In this document: positions 25,398 through 33,291 of the stretch, piece after piece
How the letters are laid out: every line of letters starts with the position of its first letter
Position numbering within the stretch: the stretch's first letter is position 1
Origin: Mycolicibacterium pyrenivorans
Lineage (GTDB): Bacteria > Actinomycetota > Actinomycetes > Mycobacteriales > Mycobacteriaceae
NCBI RefSeq assembly: GCF_025821625.1
Contig: NZ_JACKSH010000237.1
Location: 1,377 to 65,376, forward strand
Reading direction: 5' to 3'
Length of the DNA stretch: 64,000 bases
The notes under the pieces: generated by a model
What the model was told of the DNA's origin: nothing
The model's input: only the letters and a program-made list of their open reading frames with translations
The model's database searches: none
Made by a program: the position numbers and the translations under genes

Positions 25398-26350
25398 GCA
25401 CCCTCAAGCTGGTCCTCACCGCCATCGACGACTCGGTCGACGGCATCCGCACGCTGACGCTCACGCATCCCGACGGCGCGCCGTTGCCGTCGTTCACCCC
25501 CGGCAGTCACATCGTGGTGGAGTGCGGAGGTCCCGGTCGTCCCGCCAACGCGTATTCGCTCACCGGAGACGGGATCACCCCGAGCGCCTACGTGATCTCG
25601 GTGCTGCGATGCGGTGACGGAGGGGCCGACCGGCCCAGTGGATCGCAGTGGATCCACGACGAGCTGGCGACGGGTGACACCGTGGTCACCCGTCCGCCTC
25701 GAAGCGCATTCGCGCCGGTGCTGCGCGCCCGCAGACACCTGCTGGTGGCGGCGGGAATCGGTGTCACCCCGATGGTTTCGCACCTGCGCAGCGCCCGGCT
25801 CTGGGGGCGGGACGCGCGGCTGCTCTACATCCACCGGGAAGGCCGCGGCGCCTACGTCGACACGGTCCGGACCCTCACCGATCACGCCTCGATCCACACG
25901 CGCCGTGACGAATTCGTCGCCGAGCTCGCCACGAGCCTCGCCGAGCAACCGTTCGGCACGCACCTCTACATCTGTGGCCCGGCCTCGTTCATCGACTTCG
26001 TCACCGCAGCGGCCGCCGACTTGGGCTGGCCGCCCAGCCGTATTCATCTGGAGCACTTCGGAGCTGACGCGCTCGACCCGGGAGAGCCGTTCGCCGTTCA
26101 GATCGTCTCCACCGGAGAGGAGTTCACCGTGGACTCGGGGGTTTCGCTCCTGGAAGCACTCGAGAGCCACGGCTACGACGTCCCCAACCTCTGCCGGCGC
26201 GGCGTGTGCGGAGAATGCCGCATCCCAGTGACACGCGGCGTTATCACCCACCGGGACCTGTATCTCAGCGAGGCCGAGAAGCAGGCGGGCGACTCGCTGA
26301 TGCCCTGTGTGTCCCGTGGATTCGGCGAGACCCTGGAGTTGACACTGTGA
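25394..26350 (+). CDS. Rieske-type oxygenase reductase (PDR/VanB family), dimethylamine monooxygenase reductase
   Basis: A 318-residue reductase with, in order, an FMN-binding domain (SHIVVECGGPGRPANAYSLTG), an NAD-binding domain (HLLVAAGIGVTPMVSHLR, HLYICGPASFIDF) and a C-terminal plant-type [2Fe-2S] domain with LCRRGVCGECRIPV (CX4CX2C) and a distal Cys in LMPCVSRG. It should pass electrons from NAD(P)H to the heme N-demethylase encoded just downstream. It begins with GTG at 25394. Confidence 0.88.
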   Translation: MSTLKLVLTAIDDSVDGIRTLTLTHPDGAPLPSFTPGSHIVVECGGPGRPANAYSLTGDGITPSAYVISVLRCGDGGADRPSGSQWIHDELATGDTVVTRPPRSAFAPVLRARRHLLVAAGIGVTPMVSHLRSARLWGRDARLLYIHREGRGAYVDTVRTLTDHASIHTRRDEFVAELATSLAEQPFGTHLYICGPASFIDFVTAAAADLGWPPSRIHLEHFGADALDPGEPFAVQIVSTGEEFTVDSGVSLLEALESHGYDVPNLCRRGVCGECRIPVTRGVITHRDLYLSEAEKQAGDSLMPCVSRGFGETLELTL

Positions 26351-26375
26351 ATGAGCGAATGAATCGGAGACCCGC

Positions 26376-27368
26376 GTGAGCGCTGAACAACTGCTGTCCG
26401 CACCCGACCTGATCGAGACGTTCCCCTTCCCGTTCGCCGCCGACACCTACCGTTACAGCACCAACGTGGAACCGGCAGGCGCGACCGTGCACACTCCCAC
26501 AGGACGGTGGGGAGAGCGTGTCGTCGACATCGACAGTGAATACGAGCACGAACTCACCGAGCGCGCAGCGGTTCTCGCCCTCGACCCGACACGCTATGCG
26601 GTGCTGCCCCACATGCGGCCTGCGTGCTGGGACACGATGCTGACTCTGATGCGGGAGATGGCGTCGGCCTACCCCGAGACCATGTCGCTGCAGCGCGACG
26701 GTGCCGGGTGGCGTTGGCGCAATGCCCGACTCGGCATCACCCAGGACTTCGTGATCGGGGACGAGGCGACGCTGCCCGACGAGCCACTGGCGTACATCGC
26801 CGGCCAGGTGCAGGAGGACATCGTCCTGCTCGACCAGCGCGACGGGGACCTTTTCGGCGATGCGGGCGTGGTCACCTTCGCCGCGGACTGGTCGTTCGGC
26901 TTCGACGTCGGGATGACGTTCCTGGAGATCCACGGCCCGGTTCCCCGGCTCCGCGAAACGGGTGTCATCACGCGCGCCAGGGAGTTCCTGATGCGGCTGC
27001 AGCCCGGCGAGACCTACCGGCGCACCAACTGGACCATGACCATCGGTCGCCGGCTTGATGTCTCGACGGAGCGCTATCACGAGTGGGGCCCCGACCGGAC
27101 CCTGATCCAGACCGTCAGCGACGAGGAATTCGGGCGTCAGGTCCATCTGCGGGTCGAGGTGCAGCACCTGATCCGGCTGCCCGAGTCCGGGGCCATCTGC
27201 TTCCTGATCCGCACCTACATGCTGCCGCTGGCCGACGTCGCGGCCATCGATCCCTGGCGACAGCGGGCAGCGACGGTGATGGCCGAACTGCCCGACGACA
27301 TGGCCGACTACAAAGGCATCATCGCCTACCGTGACCGCGCGGTGCGCTGGCTGCAGAACGCCGGCTGA
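26376..27368 (+). CDS. Heme-dependent oxidative N-demethylase (DUF3445), dimethylamine monooxygenase catalytic subunit
   Basis: A 330-residue protein of the heme-dependent oxidative N-demethylase family. Recognisable blocks are RYSTNVEPAG, LPHMRPACWDTMLTLMREMA, VQEDIVLLDQRDGDL, RTNWTMTIGRRLDVS and HLRVEVQHLIRLPESGAICFLIRTYMLPL. With the reductase and small subunit upstream it should oxidise dimethylamine to methylamine and formaldehyde. GTG 26376 follows GGAGACCC. A strong palindrome ends the operon. Confidence 0.85.
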   Translation: MSAEQLLSAPDLIETFPFPFAADTYRYSTNVEPAGATVHTPTGRWGERVVDIDSEYEHELTERAAVLALDPTRYAVLPHMRPACWDTMLTLMREMASAYPETMSLQRDGAGWRWRNARLGITQDFVIGDEATLPDEPLAYIAGQVQEDIVLLDQRDGDLFGDAGVVTFAADWSFGFDVGMTFLEIHGPVPRLRETGVITRAREFLMRLQPGETYRRTNWTMTIGRRLDVSTERYHEWGPDRTLIQTVSDEEFGRQVHLRVEVQHLIRLPESGAICFLIRTYMLPLADVAAIDPWRQRAATVMAELPDDMADYKGIIAYRDRAVRWLQNAG

Positions 27369-27422
27369 GCAGACACAAAATCGCACGGATCCAGCTGGAT
27401 CCGTGCGATTTTGCGTCTGCTC
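27367..27422. terminator. Bidirectional terminator, 28-bp arms with no loop
   Basis: Bases 27367-27394 and 27395-27422 are inverted repeats matching at 27 of 28 positions around a central AGCT. The element starts inside the stop codon of the N-demethylase gene and faces the convergent small membrane-protein gene. AAAATCG/CGATTTT in the arms would give U-rich tracts in both directions. Confidence 0.88.
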
Positions 27423-27436
27423 GCGGGGGAAGTGGG

Positions 27437-27655
27437 TCAGTAGACGGGCGGCTCGCCCTCGGCGGCCGGTCCCTTCTCCACCGGCGCGTGCTCGATGATC
27501 GCCTTGTAGGCGTGGTTCTCGTGCTGGATCATCCGGACGAAGAATCCGACGAACAGCACCACCGCGAGGATGAAGAACAGCCATGTGCCAAAGCTGTTGC
27601 CGCCGAACGTGAACACCACCCCGGGTTCGTCATAGCTGGTGATGGGACTGAACAT
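27437..27655 (-). CDS. Small single-pass membrane protein linked to ammonium transporter
   Basis: A 72-residue protein with one clear transmembrane helix (about residues 23-41, GTWLFFILAVVLFVGFFVRMI) followed by a cytoplasmic His/Lys/Glu tail ending EGEPPVY. Its ATG directly follows the amt stop codon with no gap, so it is translated with the transporter. I do not recognise a named family; tight coupling suggests a stability or regulatory partner of the transporter. Confidence 0.7.
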   Translation of the reverse strand: MFSPITSYDEPGVVFTFGGNSFGTWLFFILAVVLFVGFFVRMIQHENHAYKAIIEHAPVEKGPAAEGEPPVY

Positions 27656-28987
27656 CTAGTTGACCTCCTCGGTGACGACCAGGACGGAGCCGTTGACCTT
27701 CATCGCGGTCACCGGGATGCCCTCGGGATAGGGGGTGGCGGGAACCTCGGAGAGGTCCAGGCCCTGCTGCTCGACCTCCGGCGGGATGCGCAGCAGGCCC
27801 GCCTTCTTCAGCCCCAGCGACAGCAGGTAGGTGGGAATGAAGCCGAGAGCGGCGAAGACTGCTGCACCGATCAGCTGACCCCAGAACGAGATCGACGGGT
27901 TGCCGTCGGTGTTGGGATATCCGGCGAGGAAGATCCCGGCCACGATCAACGAGTACAAGCCCATTCCGCCGTGCACGGCGACCGCGCCCACCACGTCGTC
28001 GATCTTCATCTTGTCGAGCAGCTTGCCGATGAACGGGATCAGACCGCCGCCGACGAGCGCGATGACGAACGTCAGGCCGGGATGGTACAGATCCAATCCC
28101 GCCGCGACCGCGATCACGCCGGCCAGCCCGCCCGAGATCGTCCAGAAGGGCTCACCGCGGGAGGTCAGGTAGGCGCCGATGATGCCGCCGGCCAGGCCCA
28201 TCAACGTGTTGAAGGCGAAGGCGCTCAACGTCGTCGGGCTTCCGTAGATGGTGGCGTAGCCGGTGGGGCCGTAGATGACGCACCCCATCAGGAAGCCGAA
28301 GAACCCGGTGAAGATCAGGAACAACCCGAGCATCGTCAGCGGCAGGTTGTGCGGGCGGATCGTCACAGGCGTGCCATCCGGAAGGAACCGGCCCATCCGC
28401 GGCCCGAGGTTGATCAGGATGCCCAGTGCGGCGAACCCGGCGATCATGTGCACACAGCCGGCCGCACCGACGTCGTGGAAACCGAGTTCGGTCAGCATCC
28501 AGCCGGCGCCGTGCCACCCCCATGAGGCGCCGATGATCCACACAACCGAACCCACGAACACTGTCAGGACCAGGAAGCCACTGGTCCGGATACGTTCCAG
28601 CACCGCACCGGACATGATCGAACCCGTGGTGGCGGCGAACAGCGCGAACGCGCCCCAGAAGATGCCGCTCGCCTGATCAGCGGTGTTCGGCCCCATGTTG
28701 TCGCTCCACGGCAGGGCCGCCTTGGCCGCGTCGCTGAACTCGATGAAGCCGCCGGGCATCGCGTTGTACAGGAACCAGCCGACGAAGAAGAACGACGCGA
28801 CGATGGTGGCGAATGCCAGCAGGTTCTTCATCGCGGTGGCCAGGACGTTCTTCGATCGCGAGGCGCCGATCTCGTACGCGAGGAAGCCCGCGTGGATGAG
28901 CATCATCAACGCGATCGACATCCAGTAGAAGAACTCGTTGTTGACTGCGGTCATGGACGCAATCGCGTCCTCGACTTCGGGTGTCAA
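27656..28987 (-). CDS. amt: Ammonium transporter (Amt family)
   Basis: A 443-residue polytopic membrane protein with the Amt/Rh fold. Visible features are WMSIALMMLIHAGFLAYEIGASRSKN in the first helices, WGWHGAGWMLTELGFHDVGAAGCVHMIAGFAALG with a pore His, and VVGAVAVHGGMGLYSL with the second His. The C-terminus is longer and less basic than usual. It starts at TTG 28985-28987, preceded by GGAGGT four bases upstream; ATG at residue 12 is a weaker alternative. Its position beside a dimethylamine-oxidation operon suggests uptake of ammonium or methylated amines. Confidence 0.85.
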   Translation of the reverse strand: MTPEVEDAIASMTAVNNEFFYWMSIALMMLIHAGFLAYEIGASRSKNVLATAMKNLLAFATIVASFFFVGWFLYNAMPGGFIEFSDAAKAALPWSDNMGPNTADQASGIFWGAFALFAATTGSIMSGAVLERIRTSGFLVLTVFVGSVVWIIGASWGWHGAGWMLTELGFHDVGAAGCVHMIAGFAALGILINLGPRMGRFLPDGTPVTIRPHNLPLTMLGLFLIFTGFFGFLMGCVIYGPTGYATIYGSPTTLSAFAFNTLMGLAGGIIGAYLTSRGEPFWTISGGLAGVIAVAAGLDLYHPGLTFVIALVGGGLIPFIGKLLDKMKIDDVVGAVAVHGGMGLYSLIVAGIFLAGYPNTDGNPSISFWGQLIGAAVFAALGFIPTYLLSLGLKKAGLLRIPPEVEQQGLDLSEVPATPYPEGIPVTAMKVNGSVLVVTEEVN

Positions 28988-29175
28988 GGGGACCTCCGCC
29001 GTTGGGTTAGGGGTGCTGGCTAGGGGGTGACTCTCTCGGGACTGCGTTTATCCGCAGTGTTCTCGAGGTACTGACGGTGTACGAGGCTTGACGCTAACTG
29101 TGGGAATGTGTCCCGCCGGTCAAGGCGCGTTAATTCCGCGTGAAGTCATGCGGTGCCGTGTGTTACGAAGTGCCA

Positions 29176-31260
29176 ATGGCCATAGGTCCTGCAACAGATC
29201 CCGCAACGCCCTCGACGCCCTTTCACGATCTCGATGACTTCCTCGCGCTGCCGCGGGTGTCCGGGCTTGCGGTGTCGCCCGACGGCTCACGGGTCGTCAC
29301 GACCGTCGCCCGACTCGACGACAAGCGCACCGAGTTCCTCGGCGCGCTGTGGGAGATCGATCCGGCAGGGGTGCGGCCGGGCCGTCGAATCACCCACGGT
29401 GCCAAAGGGGAGTCGGCACCGGAGTTCACGGCCGACGGCGACCTGCTGTTCCTCGCCGCCCGGCCCACCGACGACGACGACAAGCCGCCCAAGTCGCTAT
29501 GGCGGCTGCCCGCGGCCGGTGGCGAGGCGGTCGAGGTCGTCGCACTTCCCGGCGGTGTCGGCGGCGTGGTCGCGGCGTCCGAGGCCGCGACCATCGTCGT
29601 CGCGTCGTCGATGTTGCCGTCGGCCGGCGACGTCGACGACGACAAGCGCCTGCGGACCGCGCGCAAAGACAACAAGGTGTCGGCCGTGCTGCACCAGAAA
29701 TATCCCGTTCGGCACTGGGACCATGACCTCGGCCCCGAACGCGCGCACCTGTTCAGTGCCGCTTCGTTCGGCGCCGTGCCTGCCGATGGGCACGCCGACC
29801 TGACGCCCGACCCGGGGGACGCGCTCCGCGATGCCGCCTTCGACCTCAGCCGCGACGGCACCTTCGTGGTGACGACGTGGAACCGGCCCGATCCCGGGGC
29901 GGCACTGCGCAGCACACTGGTCCGGATCGACGTGGCGACCGCGCAACGGTCCGTCATCGTCGACGACCCCGAAGCTGACCTCGGGCTCCCGGCGATCTCA
30001 CCCGACGGGCAGTCGGTTGCCTTCACCCGCGAGACCCTCTCCGCTCCTGACCGGGCGCCCCGAATAACGCTGTGGCTCCTGCGGTTCGGCGGTCAGCCGG
30101 TGGAGCTGACCGCCGAATGGGACCGCTGGCCGACGTCGGTGACGTGGTCGGCGGATGGTGCGTCGCTGATCGTGACGGCAGACGACCGCGGGCGGGGTCC
30201 GATCTTCGCCGTCGATCCGGCCACCGGTGCCGTGCGCACCGTCGTCGCTGACGACTTCACCTACTCCGACGTCTGCGCCGCCCGCGGCGGTGAAGTCTGC
30301 GCCGCCCGCGGCGGTGATGTCTGCGCCGCCCGCGGCGGTGTGCTGTTCGCCCTCCGCAGTTCCTATGCGACGCCGCAGCATCCCGTACGGATCGATGCCG
30401 ACGGATCGGTGACCGTGCTGCCGTGCGTGCCGTTGCCGGAACTGCCCGGCACATTGACCGAGGTGAGCGCGACCGCCGAGGACGGGCATGCCATCCGCTC
30501 GTGGCTGGTGCTCCCGGACGGTCGCGATGACGATGCGCCCGCTCCACTTCTTCTGTGGATCCACGGCGGCCCGCTGGCGAGTTGGAACGCCTGGCACTGG
30601 CGGTGGAACCCGTGGCTCATGGCCGCCCAGGGATACGCGGTGCTGCTCCCTGACCCGGCCCTGTCGACCGGTTACGGTCAGGACTTCATCCAACGAGGTT
30701 GGGGCGTCTGGGGATTCGCGCCGTACACCGATCTGCTCGCCGCGACCGACGCCGCCTGCGCACACCCTCGTGTCGACGCGACCCGCACCGCGACGATGGG
30801 GGGTTCGTTCGGTGGGTACATGGCCAACTGGATCGCCGGGCACACCGATCGCTTCGCCGCGATCGTCACCCACGCCGGCCTGTGGGCACTCGACCAGTTC
30901 GGTGCGACGACCGATGGCGCGTACTGGTGGGCCAGGGAGATGACACCGGAGATGGCTGCCGCGAACTCGCCGCACCGCTTCGTCTCGGACATCTCCACGC
31001 CGATGCTCGTCATCCACGGAGACAAGGACTATCGGGTGCCGATCGGCGAGGCGCTGCGGCTGTGGTACGAGCTGCTGAGCCGGTCGGCGATGCCCGCCGC
31101 CGACGACGGATCGACCGTGCACCGCTTCCTGTACTTTCCGTCGGAGAACCACTGGGTGCTCCATCCGCAACACGCCAAGATCTGGTACCAGGTGGTGACG
31201 GCCTTCCTGGCCAAGCATGTGCTCGGCCAAGACGTCGGGCTGCCGGAAACCCTCGGGTAG
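29176..31260 (+). CDS. S9 family (acylaminoacyl-peptidase-like) serine peptidase
   Basis: A 694-residue prolyl-oligopeptidase-fold enzyme: an N-terminal beta-propeller (LAVSPDGSRVV and repeated DG blades, about residues 1-400) and a C-terminal alpha/beta-hydrolase with GGSFGGYM (catalytic Ser), HGDKDYRVP (Asp) and FPSENHWVLHP (His). ATG 29176 is preferred to an in-frame GTG at 29140. Between two propeller blades it carries three copies of an octapeptide VCAARGGx, which is unusual. No signal peptide is visible, so it is probably cytoplasmic. It stands alone, 152 bp from the divergent amt gene. Confidence 0.85.
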   Translation: MAIGPATDPATPSTPFHDLDDFLALPRVSGLAVSPDGSRVVTTVARLDDKRTEFLGALWEIDPAGVRPGRRITHGAKGESAPEFTADGDLLFLAARPTDDDDKPPKSLWRLPAAGGEAVEVVALPGGVGGVVAASEAATIVVASSMLPSAGDVDDDKRLRTARKDNKVSAVLHQKYPVRHWDHDLGPERAHLFSAASFGAVPADGHADLTPDPGDALRDAAFDLSRDGTFVVTTWNRPDPGAALRSTLVRIDVATAQRSVIVDDPEADLGLPAISPDGQSVAFTRETLSAPDRAPRITLWLLRFGGQPVELTAEWDRWPTSVTWSADGASLIVTADDRGRGPIFAVDPATGAVRTVVADDFTYSDVCAARGGEVCAARGGDVCAARGGVLFALRSSYATPQHPVRIDADGSVTVLPCVPLPELPGTLTEVSATAEDGHAIRSWLVLPDGRDDDAPAPLLLWIHGGPLASWNAWHWRWNPWLMAAQGYAVLLPDPALSTGYGQDFIQRGWGVWGFAPYTDLLAATDAACAHPRVDATRTATMGGSFGGYMANWIAGHTDRFAAIVTHAGLWALDQFGATTDGAYWWAREMTPEMAAANSPHRFVSDISTPMLVIHGDKDYRVPIGEALRLWYELLSRSAMPAADDGSTVHRFLYFPSENHWVLHPQHAKIWYQVVTAFLAKHVLGQDVGLPETLG
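30271..30342 (+). repeat. Three 24-bp tandem repeats in the S9 peptidase gene
   Basis: Units start at 30271, 30295 and 30319; each begins GTCTGCGCCGCCCGCGGCGG and adds four variable bases (TGAA, TGAT, TGTG). The repeat keeps the frame and encodes VCAARGGE, VCAARGGD, VCAARGGV. Confidence 0.93.
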
Positions 31261-31271
31261 CGTCGGGTGGC

Positions 31272-32540
31272 ATGGGCCATCCGGGAAATGAAGCCGATCG
31301 CGAGTTCGACATCGTCGTCTATGGTGCGACCGGATTCGTCGGCAAGCTGACCGCCGCGTATCTCGCCGCGGCCGGCGGCGGCGCCCGCATCGCGCTCGCG
31401 GGTCGGTCCACCGATCGGCTCCTTTCGGTGCGTGACTCGCTGGGGGAGGCGGCGCAGTCGTGGCCGTTGATCGCCGCCGACGCGTCGCAACCGTCGACTC
31501 TCAACGCGCTGGCGGCCCGCACCCGAGTGGTGATCACCACGGTGGGGCCCTACCTTCGATACGGGCTTCCGCTGGTGGCCGCCTGCGCGGCTGCGGGCAC
31601 CGACTACGCCGACCTGACCGGTGAACCCCTGTTCATCCGCAGGGCCATCGACCTCTACCACAAGCAGGCCGCCGACACCGGGGCGCGCATCGTGCATGCG
31701 TGCGGGTTCGACTCCATCCCCTCGGATCTCACGGTGTTCGCGCTGTACCGGCAGGCGGAGCGGGACGGCACCGGTCAGCTCGGCGACACCAACTACGTGG
31801 TGCGCCGGTTCGCGGGCGGCATGTCGGGAGGCACGGTCGCGTCGATGACCGAGCTCGCCCGGGAAGCGTCCGTCGACCCTGAGGCGCGGCGGTTGCTCAA
31901 CGACCCGTACACGCTGACACCGGACCGTTCGGCCGAACCGGAGCTCGGCGCCCAACCCGACGCCAGGTGGCGCCGCGGCCGTGACGTCGCCCCCGAACTC
32001 GACGGCTACTGGGTCGGCGCGTTCGCGATGGCGATCCCCAACAGCCGCATCGTCCGGCGCAGCAACGCGCTGCTCGGTTACGCCTACGGCAGACGCTTCG
32101 AATACGCGGAGCAGATGAGCCTCGGCCGCTCGATCGTCGCACCGGTGGCCGCGGCGATGGCGACGGCGGGCAACGTCGCGACGATCCAGCTCAGCAGCCG
32201 TTTCCTGGACCGGGTGCCCAGCGCCCTGCTGGAGCGTGTCCTGCCCAAGCCCGGCACCGGTCCCAGCGAACGGACCCGCGAACAGGGGCACTACACCGTC
32301 GAGACCTACACCACGACGTCGACGGGTGCCCGCTATGTCGCCAGGATGTCCCAGCAGGGCGATCCGGGATACAAGGCGACATCGGTGATGCTCGGAGAGA
32401 GCGGCCTGGCGCTGGCGATGGATCGCGACAAGCTCTCCGACCTGCGCGGAGTGCTGACCCCGGCGGCGGCGATGGGTGACGCGCTGCTGGCCCGGTTCCC
32501 CGCTGCAGGGGTGTCGCTGGAGGTAACGCGGCTGAACTGA
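31272..32540 (+). CDS. Trans-acting enoyl reductase family protein (saccharopine dehydrogenase-like)
   Basis: A 422-residue Rossmann protein with DIVVYGATGFVGKLTAAYLA at residues 14-33 and HACGFDSIPSDL near 145. It matches the mycobacterial family of Rv2449c and Rv2953; Rv2953 is the trans-acting enoyl reductase of phthiocerol lipid synthesis. The neighbouring valS is the same as for Rv2449c, so this is probably the Rv2449c orthologue, whose substrate is less certain. ATG 31272 lies 11 bp after the peptidase stop codon. Confidence 0.78.
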   Translation: MGHPGNEADREFDIVVYGATGFVGKLTAAYLAAAGGGARIALAGRSTDRLLSVRDSLGEAAQSWPLIAADASQPSTLNALAARTRVVITTVGPYLRYGLPLVAACAAAGTDYADLTGEPLFIRRAIDLYHKQAADTGARIVHACGFDSIPSDLTVFALYRQAERDGTGQLGDTNYVVRRFAGGMSGGTVASMTELAREASVDPEARRLLNDPYTLTPDRSAEPELGAQPDARWRRGRDVAPELDGYWVGAFAMAIPNSRIVRRSNALLGYAYGRRFEYAEQMSLGRSIVAPVAAAMATAGNVATIQLSSRFLDRVPSALLERVLPKPGTGPSERTREQGHYTVETYTTTSTGARYVARMSQQGDPGYKATSVMLGESGLALAMDRDKLSDLRGVLTPAAAMGDALLARFPAAGVSLEVTRLN

Positions 32541-32640
32541 GCGGCGGCGGGCCGCCCGTGACGCGAACACCTGCCGGGCGCCCGTGTCACGGTCTAGGGT
32601 CGGGCCATCCGCACTGTTTCCAGCGATGAAGGTGGATGCG

Positions 32641-33237
32641 ATGGCCGGCCTCGACGAGCTCTTCGATCAGATTCCCACTCAGCAGATCGCCGCCAGGTTG
32701 GGCGCCGACGAGGGTGAGGTGAACAGCGCGATCCACACGCTGGTTCCGGTGCTCGTCGGTGGTCTGCAGCAGAACGCCCAGGACCCCGGCACCGCGACCA
32801 ACATCGCGTCGGCCGCCAACAGTCACGCCGCCAGCGGCCTTCTCGACGGCGGGGTCAGTGTCGACCGGGTCGATGAGGCAGACGGCTCCAGAGCGATCTC
32901 GAAGATCTTCGGCGGCAACGACACCGGCCAGGTGGCATCGGCGCTCGCCGGCGGCGGCGCGGGCAACAGCGAGCTGATCAAAAAGCTGCTGCCGATCCTG
33001 GCGCCGATCGTGCTCGCCTATATCGGGAAGAAGCTGTCCACGGGCCAGGCGCCGGCCGAACCGCAGGCACAGTCCGGCGGTGGCCTCGGTGACATCCTCG
33101 GCAGCATCCTCGGCGGCGGCACCGCCGGTGGCGGCGGCGACAACCCGCTGGGCAGCATCCTGGGCAGCGTTCTCGGCGGCGACAAGGGCGGTGGCCTCGG
33201 CGACATCCTCGGTGGCCTTCTCGGCGGGAGGAAGTAG
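32641..33237 (+). CDS. DUF937 domain protein
   Basis: A 198-residue protein with an N-terminal helical region typical of DUF937 (LDELFDQIPTQQIAARLGADEGEVNSAIHTLVPVLVGGLQQNAQ) and a glycine/leucine tail made of repeats such as GGGLGDILGSILGGG. The first hydrophobic stretch, LIKKLLPILAPIVLAYIGKKL, could be an amphipathic helix. ATG 32641 follows AAGGTGG; ATG 32626 is possible. The function is unknown. Confidence 0.72.
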   Translation: MAGLDELFDQIPTQQIAARLGADEGEVNSAIHTLVPVLVGGLQQNAQDPGTATNIASAANSHAASGLLDGGVSVDRVDEADGSRAISKIFGGNDTGQVASALAGGGAGNSELIKKLLPILAPIVLAYIGKKLSTGQAPAEPQAQSGGGLGDILGSILGGGTAGGGGDNPLGSILGSVLGGDKGGGLGDILGGLLGGRK

Positions 33238-33291
33238 GCGAGGTTGTCGGGTGGCGGTGACCCGCTCGCGGCGTCTTCCTAGAATGGCTCG

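Noticed and set aside
28988..29139. GlnR-type nitrogen-control boxes upstream of amt
   Set aside because: GTAC pairs occur with unusual spacing, but the full consensus is not present.
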